Shown piece after piece: positions 18,012 to 25,487 of a DNA stretch of 64,000 nt; the stretch's first letter is position 1, and each line of letters opens with the position of its first letter. A program made the translations under genes and the position numbers. Location: the NCBI GenBank assembly GCA_018660835.1, contig JABJJN010000056.1, positions 1 through 64,000 on the forward strand, written 5' to 3'. The notes below the pieces were generated by a model that was not told the DNA's origin, did no database searches, and saw only the letters and a list, made by a program, of their open reading frames with translations. The DNA is from Gemmatimonadota bacterium. GTDB taxonomy: Bacteria > Latescibacterota > UBA2968 > UBA8231.

Positions 18012-19063
18012 GGCAGAAGTCCTGAGAGAAAATCACGTGGGAGTCGGGCACCGTATACGTGCGAGTCACCGTCGCGGTTTGAGGTAAACACGGCCCAGCG
18101 ATTGTCGGCTGTCAGATACGGATGAGCGTGCGACCACTGCTGTCCATCGTGGACAGTGCTGGTAGAGACAAGGCGTCTGGATTCTCCAGATGCGAAGCAG
18201 CCTATATGCAGAGGAACATCAGGCACGCTGCCATCGTCGACGAGCCAGAAGTTATCGCAGCGGGAGACACTCACATGCGAGCCTTTCACGGCAGGGCCCA
18301 GACTTGTAGAGTTGTCTTCTCCGAGCGTTGCCGTCCATAAGTTCCCGCGCTCGTCGTCCCAGCGGGTCGAATAGAAGATTTGCGACTCTCCACCAATCCA
18401 GGCCTCGTGTCCTGAAGGCCGAGGTGTGTGAGGTGCGTCGGCGGCAAACCAGGTGAGGTCACCCGTAAGATCGACCGCAGCCAAACCCACCTGACTCACA
18501 TCTGCACTATTGGCTTGGAGCATGACAAGATCCCGCCCATCGCGGGAAAACTGTTCGTGCTTGAAGTATCGATCTTCACTCGCAGCCAGTTCGCCATAAC
18601 TACCGGCGATCAGATCGAATAATAACACGCGGCAGGGGGCGGGAGGATCGTTGTGGACACATACGGCATAGTGTTTGCCGTCAGCAGAAACCGTCCCATA
18701 GCTGAATCGCCCCTCGTGCTGTGGCAAGTCGGCCAGATCCTCGACTTCGAGGCTTCGATAGTCCCACCGACGCAGCACGAGGCGATCGTCGACGACCTGC
18801 TGTCCATACAGATGCTGCCCCCACCCATGGAATGCTGGGAATCGAGGCTCGTCATCAACGATCGAAATCTGGCGGCCTTCTTCCAGATCAAGAATGGAGA
18901 GACCACCGGCAATCTCATCGGTGGCATAGTGGCGCAGAGTGAGCCGGGATCCATCCTCTGAGCCATACGGTTGCTCACCATAGATGTTGTCCGTCGGACG
19001 CTCGTCATCATCGAGACGCCAGATCTCGGCACCACTGTTTTCGTCGACGTCTATCTGTTGCAT
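18008..19063 (-). CDS. Oligogalacturonate lyase/TolB-like beta-propeller protein
   Basis: Protein of 351 residues made of repeated strands typical of a beta-propeller, with blades marked by RDLVMLQANS, GHEAWIGGESQIFYSTRWDDERG and the last blade HPYLTADNRWAVFTSNRDGDSHVY. The GHEAW and HPYLTAD...FTSNRDG motifs resemble oligogalacturonate lyase-type and TolB-type propellers. It lacks a signal peptide, as cytoplasmic oligogalacturonate lyases do. A GAGG site 8 nt before the ATG supports the start. It is the first gene of a pair with the aldo/keto-reductase-like gene (4-nt overlap). Enzymatic activity is not proven by the sequence. Confidence 0.65.
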   Translation of the reverse strand: MQQIDVDENSGAEIWRLDDDERPTDNIYGEQPYGSEDGSRLTLRHYATDEIAGGLSILDLEEGRQISIVDDEPRFPAFHGWGQHLYGQQVVDDRLVLRRWDYRSLEVEDLADLPQHEGRFSYGTVSADGKHYAVCVHNDPPAPCRVLLFDLIAGSYGELAASEDRYFKHEQFSRDGRDLVMLQANSADVSQVGLAAVDLTGDLTWFAADAPHTPRPSGHEAWIGGESQIFYSTRWDDERGNLWTATLGEDNSTSLGPAVKGSHVSVSRCDNFWLVDDGSVPDVPLHIGCFASGESRRLVSTSTVHDGQQWSHAHPYLTADNRWAVFTSNRDGDSHVYGARLPRDFLSGLLP

Positions 19064-19365
19064 CGATCTTGCCTCAGGTCGATTTCTTCGGGGCGATTGC
19101 GCCTCGGGGGATGGGCTGGCTCAACTCGGTGTATGCCGTCCGTATCGATGAATCACGTGCATAGAGGTGAGGTGCCGTCGCAAAGAGTAAACGTTGAATG
19201 TCCGGCAAACACCAGCTAACTCCCTGTGCTGAGGCCTGATGGGCGAGCGTGCTCGTGCAGAATACCGTGACACAGTAAACTCTCACTCATCAGACCACTG
19301 CTATATACAGGCCGCTGCCATACCAGGGCCCGCGCTGACTCGACCCCGCTGACGGAGCAACACCG
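19064..19365. other. Divergent intergenic region upstream of amidase
   Basis: Contains the start region of the minus-strand propeller gene and the leader of the amidase gene. TATATA at 19302-19307 could be a -10 element for the amidase, but no good -35 lies at the right distance. A short minus-strand frame (19074-19286) shows no family features and I regard it as non-coding. Confidence 0.4.
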
Positions 19366-20847
19366 ATGAGCTTGAGCGACGAACTAGCCTATATGTCGGC
19401 GACAGAGCTAGCCGAGCGCATACGGAATCGGCAGCTGTCGCCGGTTGAAATCGTCGATGCCGTCATCGAACGAATCGAGGCACGAAATCCCGCCTTGAAT
19501 GCCGTCGTCTTTTGTGGCTACGAGGATGCCAGAAAACAGGCCAGGGAAGCTGAACGGGCAGTAATGGCGCAAGAGGAACTTGGGCCACTCCATGGTGTGC
19601 CGACGCTGATGAAAGACCTCTTGGATTTCAAACCCGGCTGGGTTACTACCTTCGGCGGCATGAGCGCCTTCGCCGACTATACCGCTGATTTCTACTGCGC
19701 CTACGCTGAGCGCATGGAAGCGGCAGGTGCGATCCTGGTGGGTAAGACGAATAGTCCCGTCCTCGGTTACCGCGGCACATGTGATAACTACCTATTCGGA
19801 CCGTCGCGCAATCCCTTCGACACGACCAAGAACACCGGCGGGTCCTCCGGTGGCAGTGCGGCGGCCGTCGCCGACGGCTGGGTCCCCATCGCCGAGGGCA
19901 CCGATGGCGGTGGCTCCATCCGCATTCCCGCTGCCTGGTGCGGTGTCGTGGGCTATAAAGCCTCCCACGGTCGTGTCCCCTTGCTGGCACGACCCAATGC
20001 CTTCATTGGGGATGCTCCCTTCATCTTCGAAGGACCGATCACCCGTAGCGTCGATGACGCCGCCCTGGCCCTGACTGCCCTGTCGGGGTATCACCCGCGC
20101 GATCCGTATAGCTCCACCGAGGACGTCGATTTTCTTGCAGCGACCCAACGATCTGTTGATGGATGGAAGATCGGCTATAGCCCCAATCTCGATGTGTTTC
20201 CCGTCGAATCGCAGGTTGCACAGGTTGTGGAGCGGGCGGTTGACGCTTTCTCTGACGCGGGGGCTCACATCGAGCCCGTCGAGTTGGGCCTGCGGCACAC
20301 GCACATGGAGCTGGCCGATCTATGGTGTCGCCTGATCATGCCTGCTTCTCTGTCGATCCTCGACGGATGGAAGAGAGCGGGAATCGATGTACTGGCTGAT
20401 CATCGTCATGACCTGCCACCTGAACTGCTCATGTGGGTCGAACAATGCATGGACATGCGCGTCGTCGACTTCTACCGAGATCAGGAGATCCGTTCCGAGA
20501 TTTTTGACGCCTTTCAGGATGTCTTCGAGAACTACGATCTGCTGATCTGTCCGACCCTGGCATGTATGCCCGTCGACAACGCCACCGATGGAAATACCCT
20601 GGGGCCCGAGAGCATCAATGGTGAGCCCATGAATCGCTTGATCGGCTGGTGTATGACCTACTTCACCAATTTCACCGGTCATCCATCGGCGTCGATTCCT
20701 GCGGGGTTGAGCGAAGATGGAATGCCCGTAGGCATGCAGATCATCGGACGCCGTGGTGCCGATGCAGATGTGCTGGCGGCGAGTGCCGTATTTGAGCAGT
20801 TGCGACCCTGGCAGCAGACCTATTCGATCTGTGCGGAGCGCGAGTAG
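19366..20847 (+). CDS. Amidase (amidase signature family)
   Basis: Amide-bond hydrolase of 493 residues. The catalytic Ser-cisSer-Lys triad is visible: K83 (in LMKDLLD), S160 in the [10 protein letters not shown] signature and S184 in [13 protein letters not shown], with spacing close to that of known amidases. PLHGVP just before K83 is also a family motif. Residues 186-190 (RIPAA) and the C-terminal [12 protein letters not shown] complete the pattern. GGAG lies 7 nt before the ATG. It could act on an aliphatic or aryl amide; being unlinked to gatB/gatC it is unlikely to be the tRNA amidotransferase subunit GatA. Confidence 0.9.
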   Translation: MSLSDELAYMSATELAERIRNRQLSPVEIVDAVIERIEARNPALNAVVFCGYEDARKQAREAERAVMAQEELGPLHGVPTLMKDLLDFKPGWVTTFGGMSAFADYTADFYCAYAERMEAAGAILVGKTNSPVLGYRGTCDNYLFGPSRNPFDTTKNTGGSSGGSAAAVADGWVPIAEGTDGGGSIRIPAAWCGVVGYKASHGRVPLLARPNAFIGDAPFIFEGPITRSVDDAALALTALSGYHPRDPYSSTEDVDFLAATQRSVDGWKIGYSPNLDVFPVESQVAQVVERAVDAFSDAGAHIEPVELGLRHTHMELADLWCRLIMPASLSILDGWKRAGIDVLADHRHDLPPELLMWVEQCMDMRVVDFYRDQEIRSEIFDAFQDVFENYDLLICPTLACMPVDNATDGNTLGPESINGEPMNRLIGWCMTYFTNFTGHPSASIPAGLSEDGMPVGMQIIGRRGADADVLAASAVFEQLRPWQQTYSICAERE

Positions 20848-20882
20848 GCAGCCCGGCCTCCAAGACATTCCGACGATAAACG

Positions 20883-20917
20883 ACAGGGAGCCACGCTCAA
20901 ATCGCGTAACTCCCTGT
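20883..20917 (-). terminator. Hairpin downstream of tRNA-Leu
   Basis: ACAGGGAG (20883-20890) and CTCCCTGT (20910-20917) form an 8-bp perfect stem, extended by partial pairing of the inner bases. Read on the minus strand, it begins 7 nt after the tRNA-Leu CCA and is followed by a CGTTTATCG tail. It would end the tRNA transcript and might also act for the amidase gene coming from the other side. Confidence 0.6.
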
Positions 20918-20923
20918 TGATAC

Positions 20924-21012
20924 TGGTACCGAGGGCGGGGCTCGAACCCGCACGAGGGATAACCCTCAGCGGATTTTAAGTCCGCTGCGTCTACCAATTC
21001 CGCCACCCCGGC
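20924..21012 (-). tRNA. tRNA-Leu(UAA)
   Basis: The minus strand folds into a class II tRNA. The acceptor stem GCCGGGG pairs with CCTCGGT, the anticodon loop CTTAAAA gives anticodon UAA, a variable arm GAGGGTTATCCCTC follows, and the T-arm is GCGGG-TTCGAGC-CCCGC. The discriminator is A and the CCA end is encoded. It lies 81 nt downstream of tRNA-Cys on the same strand. Confidence 0.95.
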
Positions 21013-21053
21013 ACGATCTCATGTCTACAGGCACATCACAAGGTACATCAGAA

Positions 21054-21086
21054 ACGGCCCCTCTCGCCCGTCGGCGAGGGAGCCGT
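21054..21086 (-). terminator. Hairpin between the two tRNA genes
   Basis: Inverted repeat with arms ACGGC...CTCTCGCC and GGCGAGGGAGCCGT around a short loop, lying 7 nt after the 3' end of tRNA-Cys on the minus strand. The following bases TTTCTG make a poor U-tract, so it could be a weak terminator or a processing-associated stem that still allows read-through into tRNA-Leu. Confidence 0.5.
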
Positions 21087-21093
21087 TAATAAT

Positions 21094-21167
21094 TGGAGGC
21101 GGCGCCCGGAATCGAACCGGGGATATGGGCTTTGCAGGCCCTTGCCTTACCACTTGGCCACGCCGCC
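21094..21167 (-). tRNA. tRNA-Cys(GCA)
   Basis: Class I tRNA on the minus strand: acceptor GGCGGCG pairs with CGCCGCC, the anticodon loop CTGCAAA gives anticodon GCA, and the T-arm is CCCGG-TTCGATT-CCGGG. The discriminator base is U as expected for cysteine, and CCA is encoded. A near-consensus promoter lies just upstream. Confidence 0.95.
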
Positions 21168-21184
21168 TTTTTGTGCAAGACGAG

Positions 21185-21213
21185 AAAGTAGCCGGCATCC
21201 AAGATGCTGTCAA
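21185..21213 (-). promoter_or_regulatory. Sigma70-type promoter of tRNA-Cys
   Basis: On the minus strand: TTGACA (21213-21208), a 17-nt spacer and TACTTT (21190-21185). The predicted start lies about 10 nt before the mature tRNA 5' end at 21167. The -35 is a perfect match to the consensus. Confidence 0.75.
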
Positions 21214-21268
21214 CGCAGGTACTTGCAGCACTTTCTCAGTCTGAATCAGGAGACCAGGTTGCCCCCCC

Positions 21269-21297
21269 TTCTCGAGGTTTCTCTCATCTGCTATATT
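21269..21297 (+). promoter_or_regulatory. Candidate promoter of thyA-pheA
   Basis: TATATT at 21292-21297 is a good -10 element, 17 nt after a weak -35 (TTCTCG at 21269-21274). Transcription would begin near 21304, before the thyA start at 21359. Confidence 0.35.
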
Positions 21298-21358
21298 CAT
21301 CACTGTCGGGTGCATGAGCCTCGACACATTCCACAATCCTCCCCGGATTGGGTCGTCC

Positions 21359-22153
21359 ATGCGGCAGTATCTCGATCTCGTTGAAAAATTGCTCGAAGAA
21401 GGCGTCGCCAAGGCCGACCGTACAGGTGTCGGCACGCGGGCCATTTTCGGTCACCAGATGCGCTTTGATCTGGCGGACGGATTTCCTGTGTTGACGACGA
21501 AGAAGTTGCACCTTCGCTCGATCATCCACGAATTGCTTTGGTTTCTCTCCGGCGACACAAACGTCGCGTATCTCCATGAGCACGACGTGAAGATCTGGGA
21601 TGAGTGGGCCGATGCCGATGGCAATCTTGGCCCTGTCTATGGCCACCAGTGGCGCTCATGGGGCACCCCCGATGGACAGAGCATCGACCAGATACAGGGG
21701 TTGCTGGATCGCATCCAGAGTGACCCCGACAGTCGCCGTCTATTGGTATCGGCGTGGAATGTGGGTGAGATCGACCAGATGGCATTGCCACCCTGTCACT
21801 GTCTCTTCCAATTCTTCGTCGGTGATGGGAAACTCAGTTGCCAACTCTACCAGCGCAGTTGTGACGTGGGGCTCGGTGTTCCCTTCAACATTGCCAGTTA
21901 CAGCCTGCTGACCATGATGATGGCGCAGGTGACAGGACTGCAGCCGGGAGAATTCGTCTGGACCGGTGGCGATGTTCACATCTACAACAACCACATCGAT
22001 CCCTTGCGTGTACAATTGACCCGCGACCCACGCGAGTTGCCGCGCATGATGATTGCCGATCGTGGTCAGGATCTTTTCGGCTTCACCTTCGACGACTTCA
22101 AGCTCGTCGGGTATCGCCCGCATCCAAGTATCAAGATGGCCATTGCGGTCTAG
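21359..22153 (+). CDS. thyA: Thymidylate synthase
   Basis: Methylates dUMP to dTMP using methylene-tetrahydrofolate. From the ATG at 21359 the protein is 264 residues, the same length as E. coli ThyA, and begins [15 protein letters not shown]; an upstream ATG at 21314 adds 15 residues unlike the family. Conserved blocks include [38 protein letters not shown], the catalytic cysteine in [30 protein letters not shown] and the C-terminal [10 protein letters not shown]. It is followed after 3 nt by pheA, so the two form one transcription unit. No folA follows, unlike in many bacteria. Confidence 0.97.
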   Translation: MRQYLDLVEKLLEEGVAKADRTGVGTRAIFGHQMRFDLADGFPVLTTKKLHLRSIIHELLWFLSGDTNVAYLHEHDVKIWDEWADADGNLGPVYGHQWRSWGTPDGQSIDQIQGLLDRIQSDPDSRRLLVSAWNVGEIDQMALPPCHCLFQFFVGDGKLSCQLYQRSCDVGLGVPFNIASYSLLTMMMAQVTGLQPGEFVWTGGDVHIYNNHIDPLRVQLTRDPRELPRMMIADRGQDLFGFTFDDFKLVGYRPHPSIKMAIAV

Positions 22154-22156
22154 ACG

Positions 22157-23038
22157 GTGAGTCTCGCAATCGCCATCCAGGGCGAACTCGGCAGCAATAG
22201 CGAACTGGCGGTGCGTGAGTATTTTCCCGATAGCACCGATCTGGTCATCGTCCCCTGCCGCACCTTCGATGAACTATTCGATGCCGTGCATGATGGCCGC
22301 GCCCAGGCCGCCATGGCGCCAGTGGAGAACTCCCTTGCTGGCAGCATCCACGATGTGTGGCGATTGCTTGCAGATCGCCCCCTGCCAGTGAGTGGTGAAA
22401 TCCGCCTGCGGATCGATCACTGCCTGATCGGCTTACCAGGGACAGACCTTGCACAGATCCGACGGGTGCGGTCACATCCTCAAGCCCTGGCGCAATGCCA
22501 GCAATTCCTGCATGCATTGCCTGATGTCGAAGTCGAGGCCGTCTACGACACAGCGGGGGCAGTGAAAATGTTGGGCGAGGAAGGTGGCCCACAGGACGCG
22601 GCCATCGCCTCAGCACAGGCAGCCATGGACCACGGCATGGAGATCATCGCCCACGACCTTTCTACGGGCGTGAATTACACTCGTTTTCTGGTTCTGGGTG
22701 ATGTCGACATGAGTGATTCAGCTGCCGACGCCGATCTCTCCGCCAGAGCCGACAACAAGACAACCCTTGTCTTGCAGGTGGGTGAAATGGCCGCAGGGCT
22801 GGCGTCGATCATCACCATTCTGCGAGAGCAGAATCTCGATCTGCTGAAGCTGGAAACCCACAAGCGAGCCGGTGTAGCTTGGGTCTACGATGTCTACCTG
22901 GAGTTCGCCGGCCACGTCAACGACGCCGGTGCCAAGGCGGCGGTTGAGAAGATGATCGCAGTTGCTGACGAGTTGAGCGTCATCGGCTCCTACCCGAGCG
23001 GTCACGATGCAGAGCCGAGGATGCACCGACGGCGCTGA
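22157..23038 (+). CDS. pheA: Prephenate dehydratase with C-terminal ACT domain
   Basis: Converts prephenate to phenylpyruvate in phenylalanine synthesis. The 293-residue protein has the dehydratase domain (IQGELGSNSELAVREYFP; VENSLAGSIHD; LSTGVNYTRFLVLG, where the Thr-Arg-Phe motif is catalytic) to about residue 180. A regulatory ACT domain follows from about 200 (KTTLVLQVGEMAAGLASI, then LDLLKLETHKRAG), which usually binds phenylalanine for feedback inhibition. No chorismate mutase domain is fused. GTG start 3 nt after the thyA stop. The ACT domain's usual ESRP motif is replaced by ETHK. Confidence 0.93.
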   Translation: MSLAIAIQGELGSNSELAVREYFPDSTDLVIVPCRTFDELFDAVHDGRAQAAMAPVENSLAGSIHDVWRLLADRPLPVSGEIRLRIDHCLIGLPGTDLAQIRRVRSHPQALAQCQQFLHALPDVEVEAVYDTAGAVKMLGEEGGPQDAAIASAQAAMDHGMEIIAHDLSTGVNYTRFLVLGDVDMSDSAADADLSARADNKTTLVLQVGEMAAGLASIITILREQNLDLLKLETHKRAGVAWVYDVYLEFAGHVNDAGAKAAVEKMIAVADELSVIGSYPSGHDAEPRMHRRR

Positions 23039-23040
23039 CC

Positions 23041-23874
23041 TCAGCGGTGCCGGTAGTACGTCGTATTCACCTCTCGTTCGCGAACGAACTCGTTTGTCAC
23101 ACCGATCAGAGACTCCGTCGCACCGAGGACGAGGACTCCATGTGGTCGCAGGCGTCGCGCCAGCGCCTCGAATAATTGGCCGCGATGAGATATGTCGAAA
23201 TAGGTGGCGATGTTGCGGCAGAAAATAAGATCATATCTGGTCATGACCGGTGGCAGATCAATGAGATTGACCTTCTCAAAGCGGACCAGGGAACGCAATG
23301 GGTCACGAACACGCCAGCGCTTGTCCGCTTTCACAAAGTGACGTTGTCGCCGCGACTCATCGACACCTCGACTCAGTTCGAAGTCTCCGTAGATCGCATC
23401 AGTTGCTTGCGACAACGCTGCGCGTGACAGATCTGCCCCGGTGATGCGGATCTGAGCGCACTCTGCAGGCGTCAATACCTCTACTGCCGTCATGGCGAGA
23501 CTGTAGACCTCTTGCCCCGTGGAACAGGCGGCACTCCAGATCTCCAGTGAACGTTGCTCTTGTGTGGCGTGCTCAAGCAGACGCCTAAGCATTCCGGACC
23601 GCAGCAGCTCGAAGGGTGATGCATCGCGAAAAAACGACGTTTCCTTCGTGGAGATCTCTTCAATCATCAGTTTCGCTAGCTCAGAGTCTCCGCCTTCGGC
23701 CAACTGCATGAGCTGCAGGGGTGTGATCCCACCATACTCTCTACAGAGATGGCGCCAACGACTTTCAACCAGATAACCCTTGGTCTCATCCAGATCGATG
23801 CCACAGCGAGCGCGCACGAAATCGGCGATCCGGGCAAGGTCCCCGCTGGGAATCTCAGGATCTGGCACGGCCAT
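23041..23874 (-). CDS. cheR: Chemotaxis protein methyltransferase
   Basis: Methylates glutamates of chemoreceptors using S-adenosylmethionine. The 277-residue product has the CheR N-terminal helical domain (IADFVRARCGIDLDETKGYL) and the Rossmann-type domain with EISTKETSFFRD, EIWSAACSTGQEVYSLAM and DLIFCRNIATYFD, where NVLIYF is usual. The frame is open to 24045, but the start at 23874 (MAVPDPEIPSGDL) matches the family and overlaps the cheB 3' end by 20 nt. It is the last gene of the chemosensory locus and converges with pheA. Confidence 0.93.
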   Translation of the reverse strand: MAVPDPEIPSGDLARIADFVRARCGIDLDETKGYLVESRWRHLCREYGGITPLQLMQLAEGGDSELAKLMIEEISTKETSFFRDASPFELLRSGMLRRLLEHATQEQRSLEIWSAACSTGQEVYSLAMTAVEVLTPAECAQIRITGADLSRAALSQATDAIYGDFELSRGVDESRRQRHFVKADKRWRVRDPLRSLVRFEKVNLIDLPPVMTRYDLIFCRNIATYFDISHRGQLFEALARRLRPHGVLVLGATESLIGVTNEFVREREVNTTYYRHR

Positions 23875-24988
23875 GCATCGCCAGACGTGTGATCTGTGGT
23901 GCCAACTCCTGCAGTGGCAGCATGAGGTCGACGACACCTGCTCGCAACGCTGAACCAGGCATTCCGTGTACCATACTTGTCTCTTCGTCCTGAGCCAGAA
24001 CGAGTGATCCCATGCCATGCATCGCCCGTAGGCCAGCAGTACCATCCGCGCCCATTCCGGTCATGATGACCCCCAGCGCCTTGGCGCCGTACACGGTTGC
24101 GAGAGACTCAAATAGATAGTCCACTGCAGGCCGACAGTGATTGACGGGTGGATCATCGGTCAGTCGCAGGCACCGCTCGTCGGCACGACCTTCGACCTTC
24201 ATCTGTCGTCCGCCCGGGGCAATGTAGACGTTGCCCGCTGCGGGCACTTCGCCATCAGCACCTTCTCGAATGGCCAGATCACACTTGCCATCCAGGGAAT
24301 TCACCAGGGCCGTGGTAAAGGTGTCCGTAATGTGTTGAACGATGAGAATTGGTACTGGCAGATCCTTCGGTAGCTCTGGCAACAGAACAGCCAGGGCATT
24401 CGGCCCGCCTGTAGAGATGCCGATGGCGATGACATCCAGGGGCAAATCTGGAATCAGCATCTTCGGCGCGCTCACTGCGGCCCGCTGCTGCGAAACAGCC
24501 GGTTCAACAGGTCTTGGGGCCACAGGTGGCTTGGGGGTCGGAACGTCAGTTGTCGAGGTTGATGTCGTGGTGTGTCTTCGACTCCCGCGCAAGAGAAGTC
24601 GCGTATGGAAACCATCGATCAGGCGCCGCAACTCAAAGGACAAGCGATCTCGTGCGATGGCATCGGAGAGTTTGGGACGACTCACGGCGCCGATGGCGGA
24701 CAGGCGTTTTTCAAGAACCCTCGTGTCGGATTGCGGGTCATCGCCATCAACAAGGATCACGCCGATCTGGTCGCTGACTTGTCCCACAAGTTCCTCGACG
24801 TCTATATCAGCGAGTCCCGCATCGACCACAATGAGATCAGGTTTCTCTGTGGCAATTCTGGAGAGTCCCGTCTTGCCCGTCGCGGCGACACCGACCACTT
24901 CGACACCGTCGAGATTCCCCAACACGTCGCTCAGCAGCGCGCGATAGCTACCGACGTCATCAATTACCAGAGTTCGAACAGCGTCCAC
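23855..24988 (-). CDS. cheB: Chemotaxis response regulator protein-glutamate methylesterase
   Basis: Removes methyl groups from receptors. It has an N-terminal receiver (residues ~1-125), a Thr/Pro-rich linker (TTTSTSTTDVPTPKPP) and a C-terminal methylesterase domain with the catalytic serine in GISTGGP, histidine in IVQHITD and aspartate in GMGADGTAG. The receiver retains D10, D11 and D56, but the surroundings (VVDAGLADID instead of LDxxMP, and LVDG where Thr/Ser is expected) are degenerate, so control by phosphorylation may be weak. GTG start. It lies 52 nt downstream of cheW and overlaps cheR. Confidence 0.93.
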   Translation of the reverse strand: MDAVRTLVIDDVGSYRALLSDVLGNLDGVEVVGVAATGKTGLSRIATEKPDLIVVDAGLADIDVEELVGQVSDQIGVILVDGDDPQSDTRVLEKRLSAIGAVSRPKLSDAIARDRLSFELRRLIDGFHTRLLLRGSRRHTTTSTSTTDVPTPKPPVAPRPVEPAVSQQRAAVSAPKMLIPDLPLDVIAIGISTGGPNALAVLLPELPKDLPVPILIVQHITDTFTTALVNSLDGKCDLAIREGADGEVPAAGNVYIAPGGRQMKVEGRADERCLRLTDDPPVNHCRPAVDYLFESLATVYGAKALGVIMTGMGADGTAGLRAMHGMGSLVLAQDEETSMVHGMPGSALRAGVVDLMLPLQELAPQITRLAMHGRARS

Positions 24989-25040
24989 TCAGGTCCTCGA
25001 AGATCCATTGCAGAATGTTGGTAGGAGCAAGCTCGAGATG

Positions 25041-25487
25041 TCAATCAGGTGCAAGAACCTGCGCCAGATCGAGCAGGGCCGCCAGCCCACTGGGCATTTT
25101 GTAGATCGCATCGAAGAAGATGCCGGGCACTTGTCCGATATGACTGGGAGGCGGTTCAACGTCGGCCAGATCCGCCTCTACGACATCGTCGATGGCGTCC
25201 ACGAGCAACCCCATGAGTCCCTCGTCGCCCTTTACGACGACGACCCGCTTTGTCGTGGACATATCGGCGGCGGGCATTCCCAGCTTGCTGCGCAGGTCGA
25301 TGATGGTGAGCAACTGACCACGCAGATTGATGACACCTCGCACCCAGTGTGGTGCGCGATGGACACGAGTGATTTCGAGATTGTCCTCGATTTCCTGGAC
25401 CCGATCGATATTGAGACCACAGGTGAGACTGCCCACCTGGAACAATACGTAGTCGCACGTTTCAGTTTCGACATCAACTCGTGGCAT
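25041..25487 (-). CDS. cheW: Chemotaxis adaptor protein
   Basis: Scaffold that couples receptors to CheA. The 148-residue product is one CheW domain: YVLFQVGSLTCGLNIDRVQEI, then HWVRGVINLRGQLLTIIDLR, the conserved NLRG motif, and GLLVDAIDDVVEAD. Its ATG overlaps the TGA of cheA by one base, so translation is coupled to that of the kinase. Confidence 0.95.
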   Translation of the reverse strand: MPRVDVETETCDYVLFQVGSLTCGLNIDRVQEIEDNLEITRVHRAPHWVRGVINLRGQLLTIIDLRSKLGMPAADMSTTKRVVVVKGDEGLMGLLVDAIDDVVEADLADVEPPPSHIGQVPGIFFDAIYKMPSGLAALLDLAQVLAPD

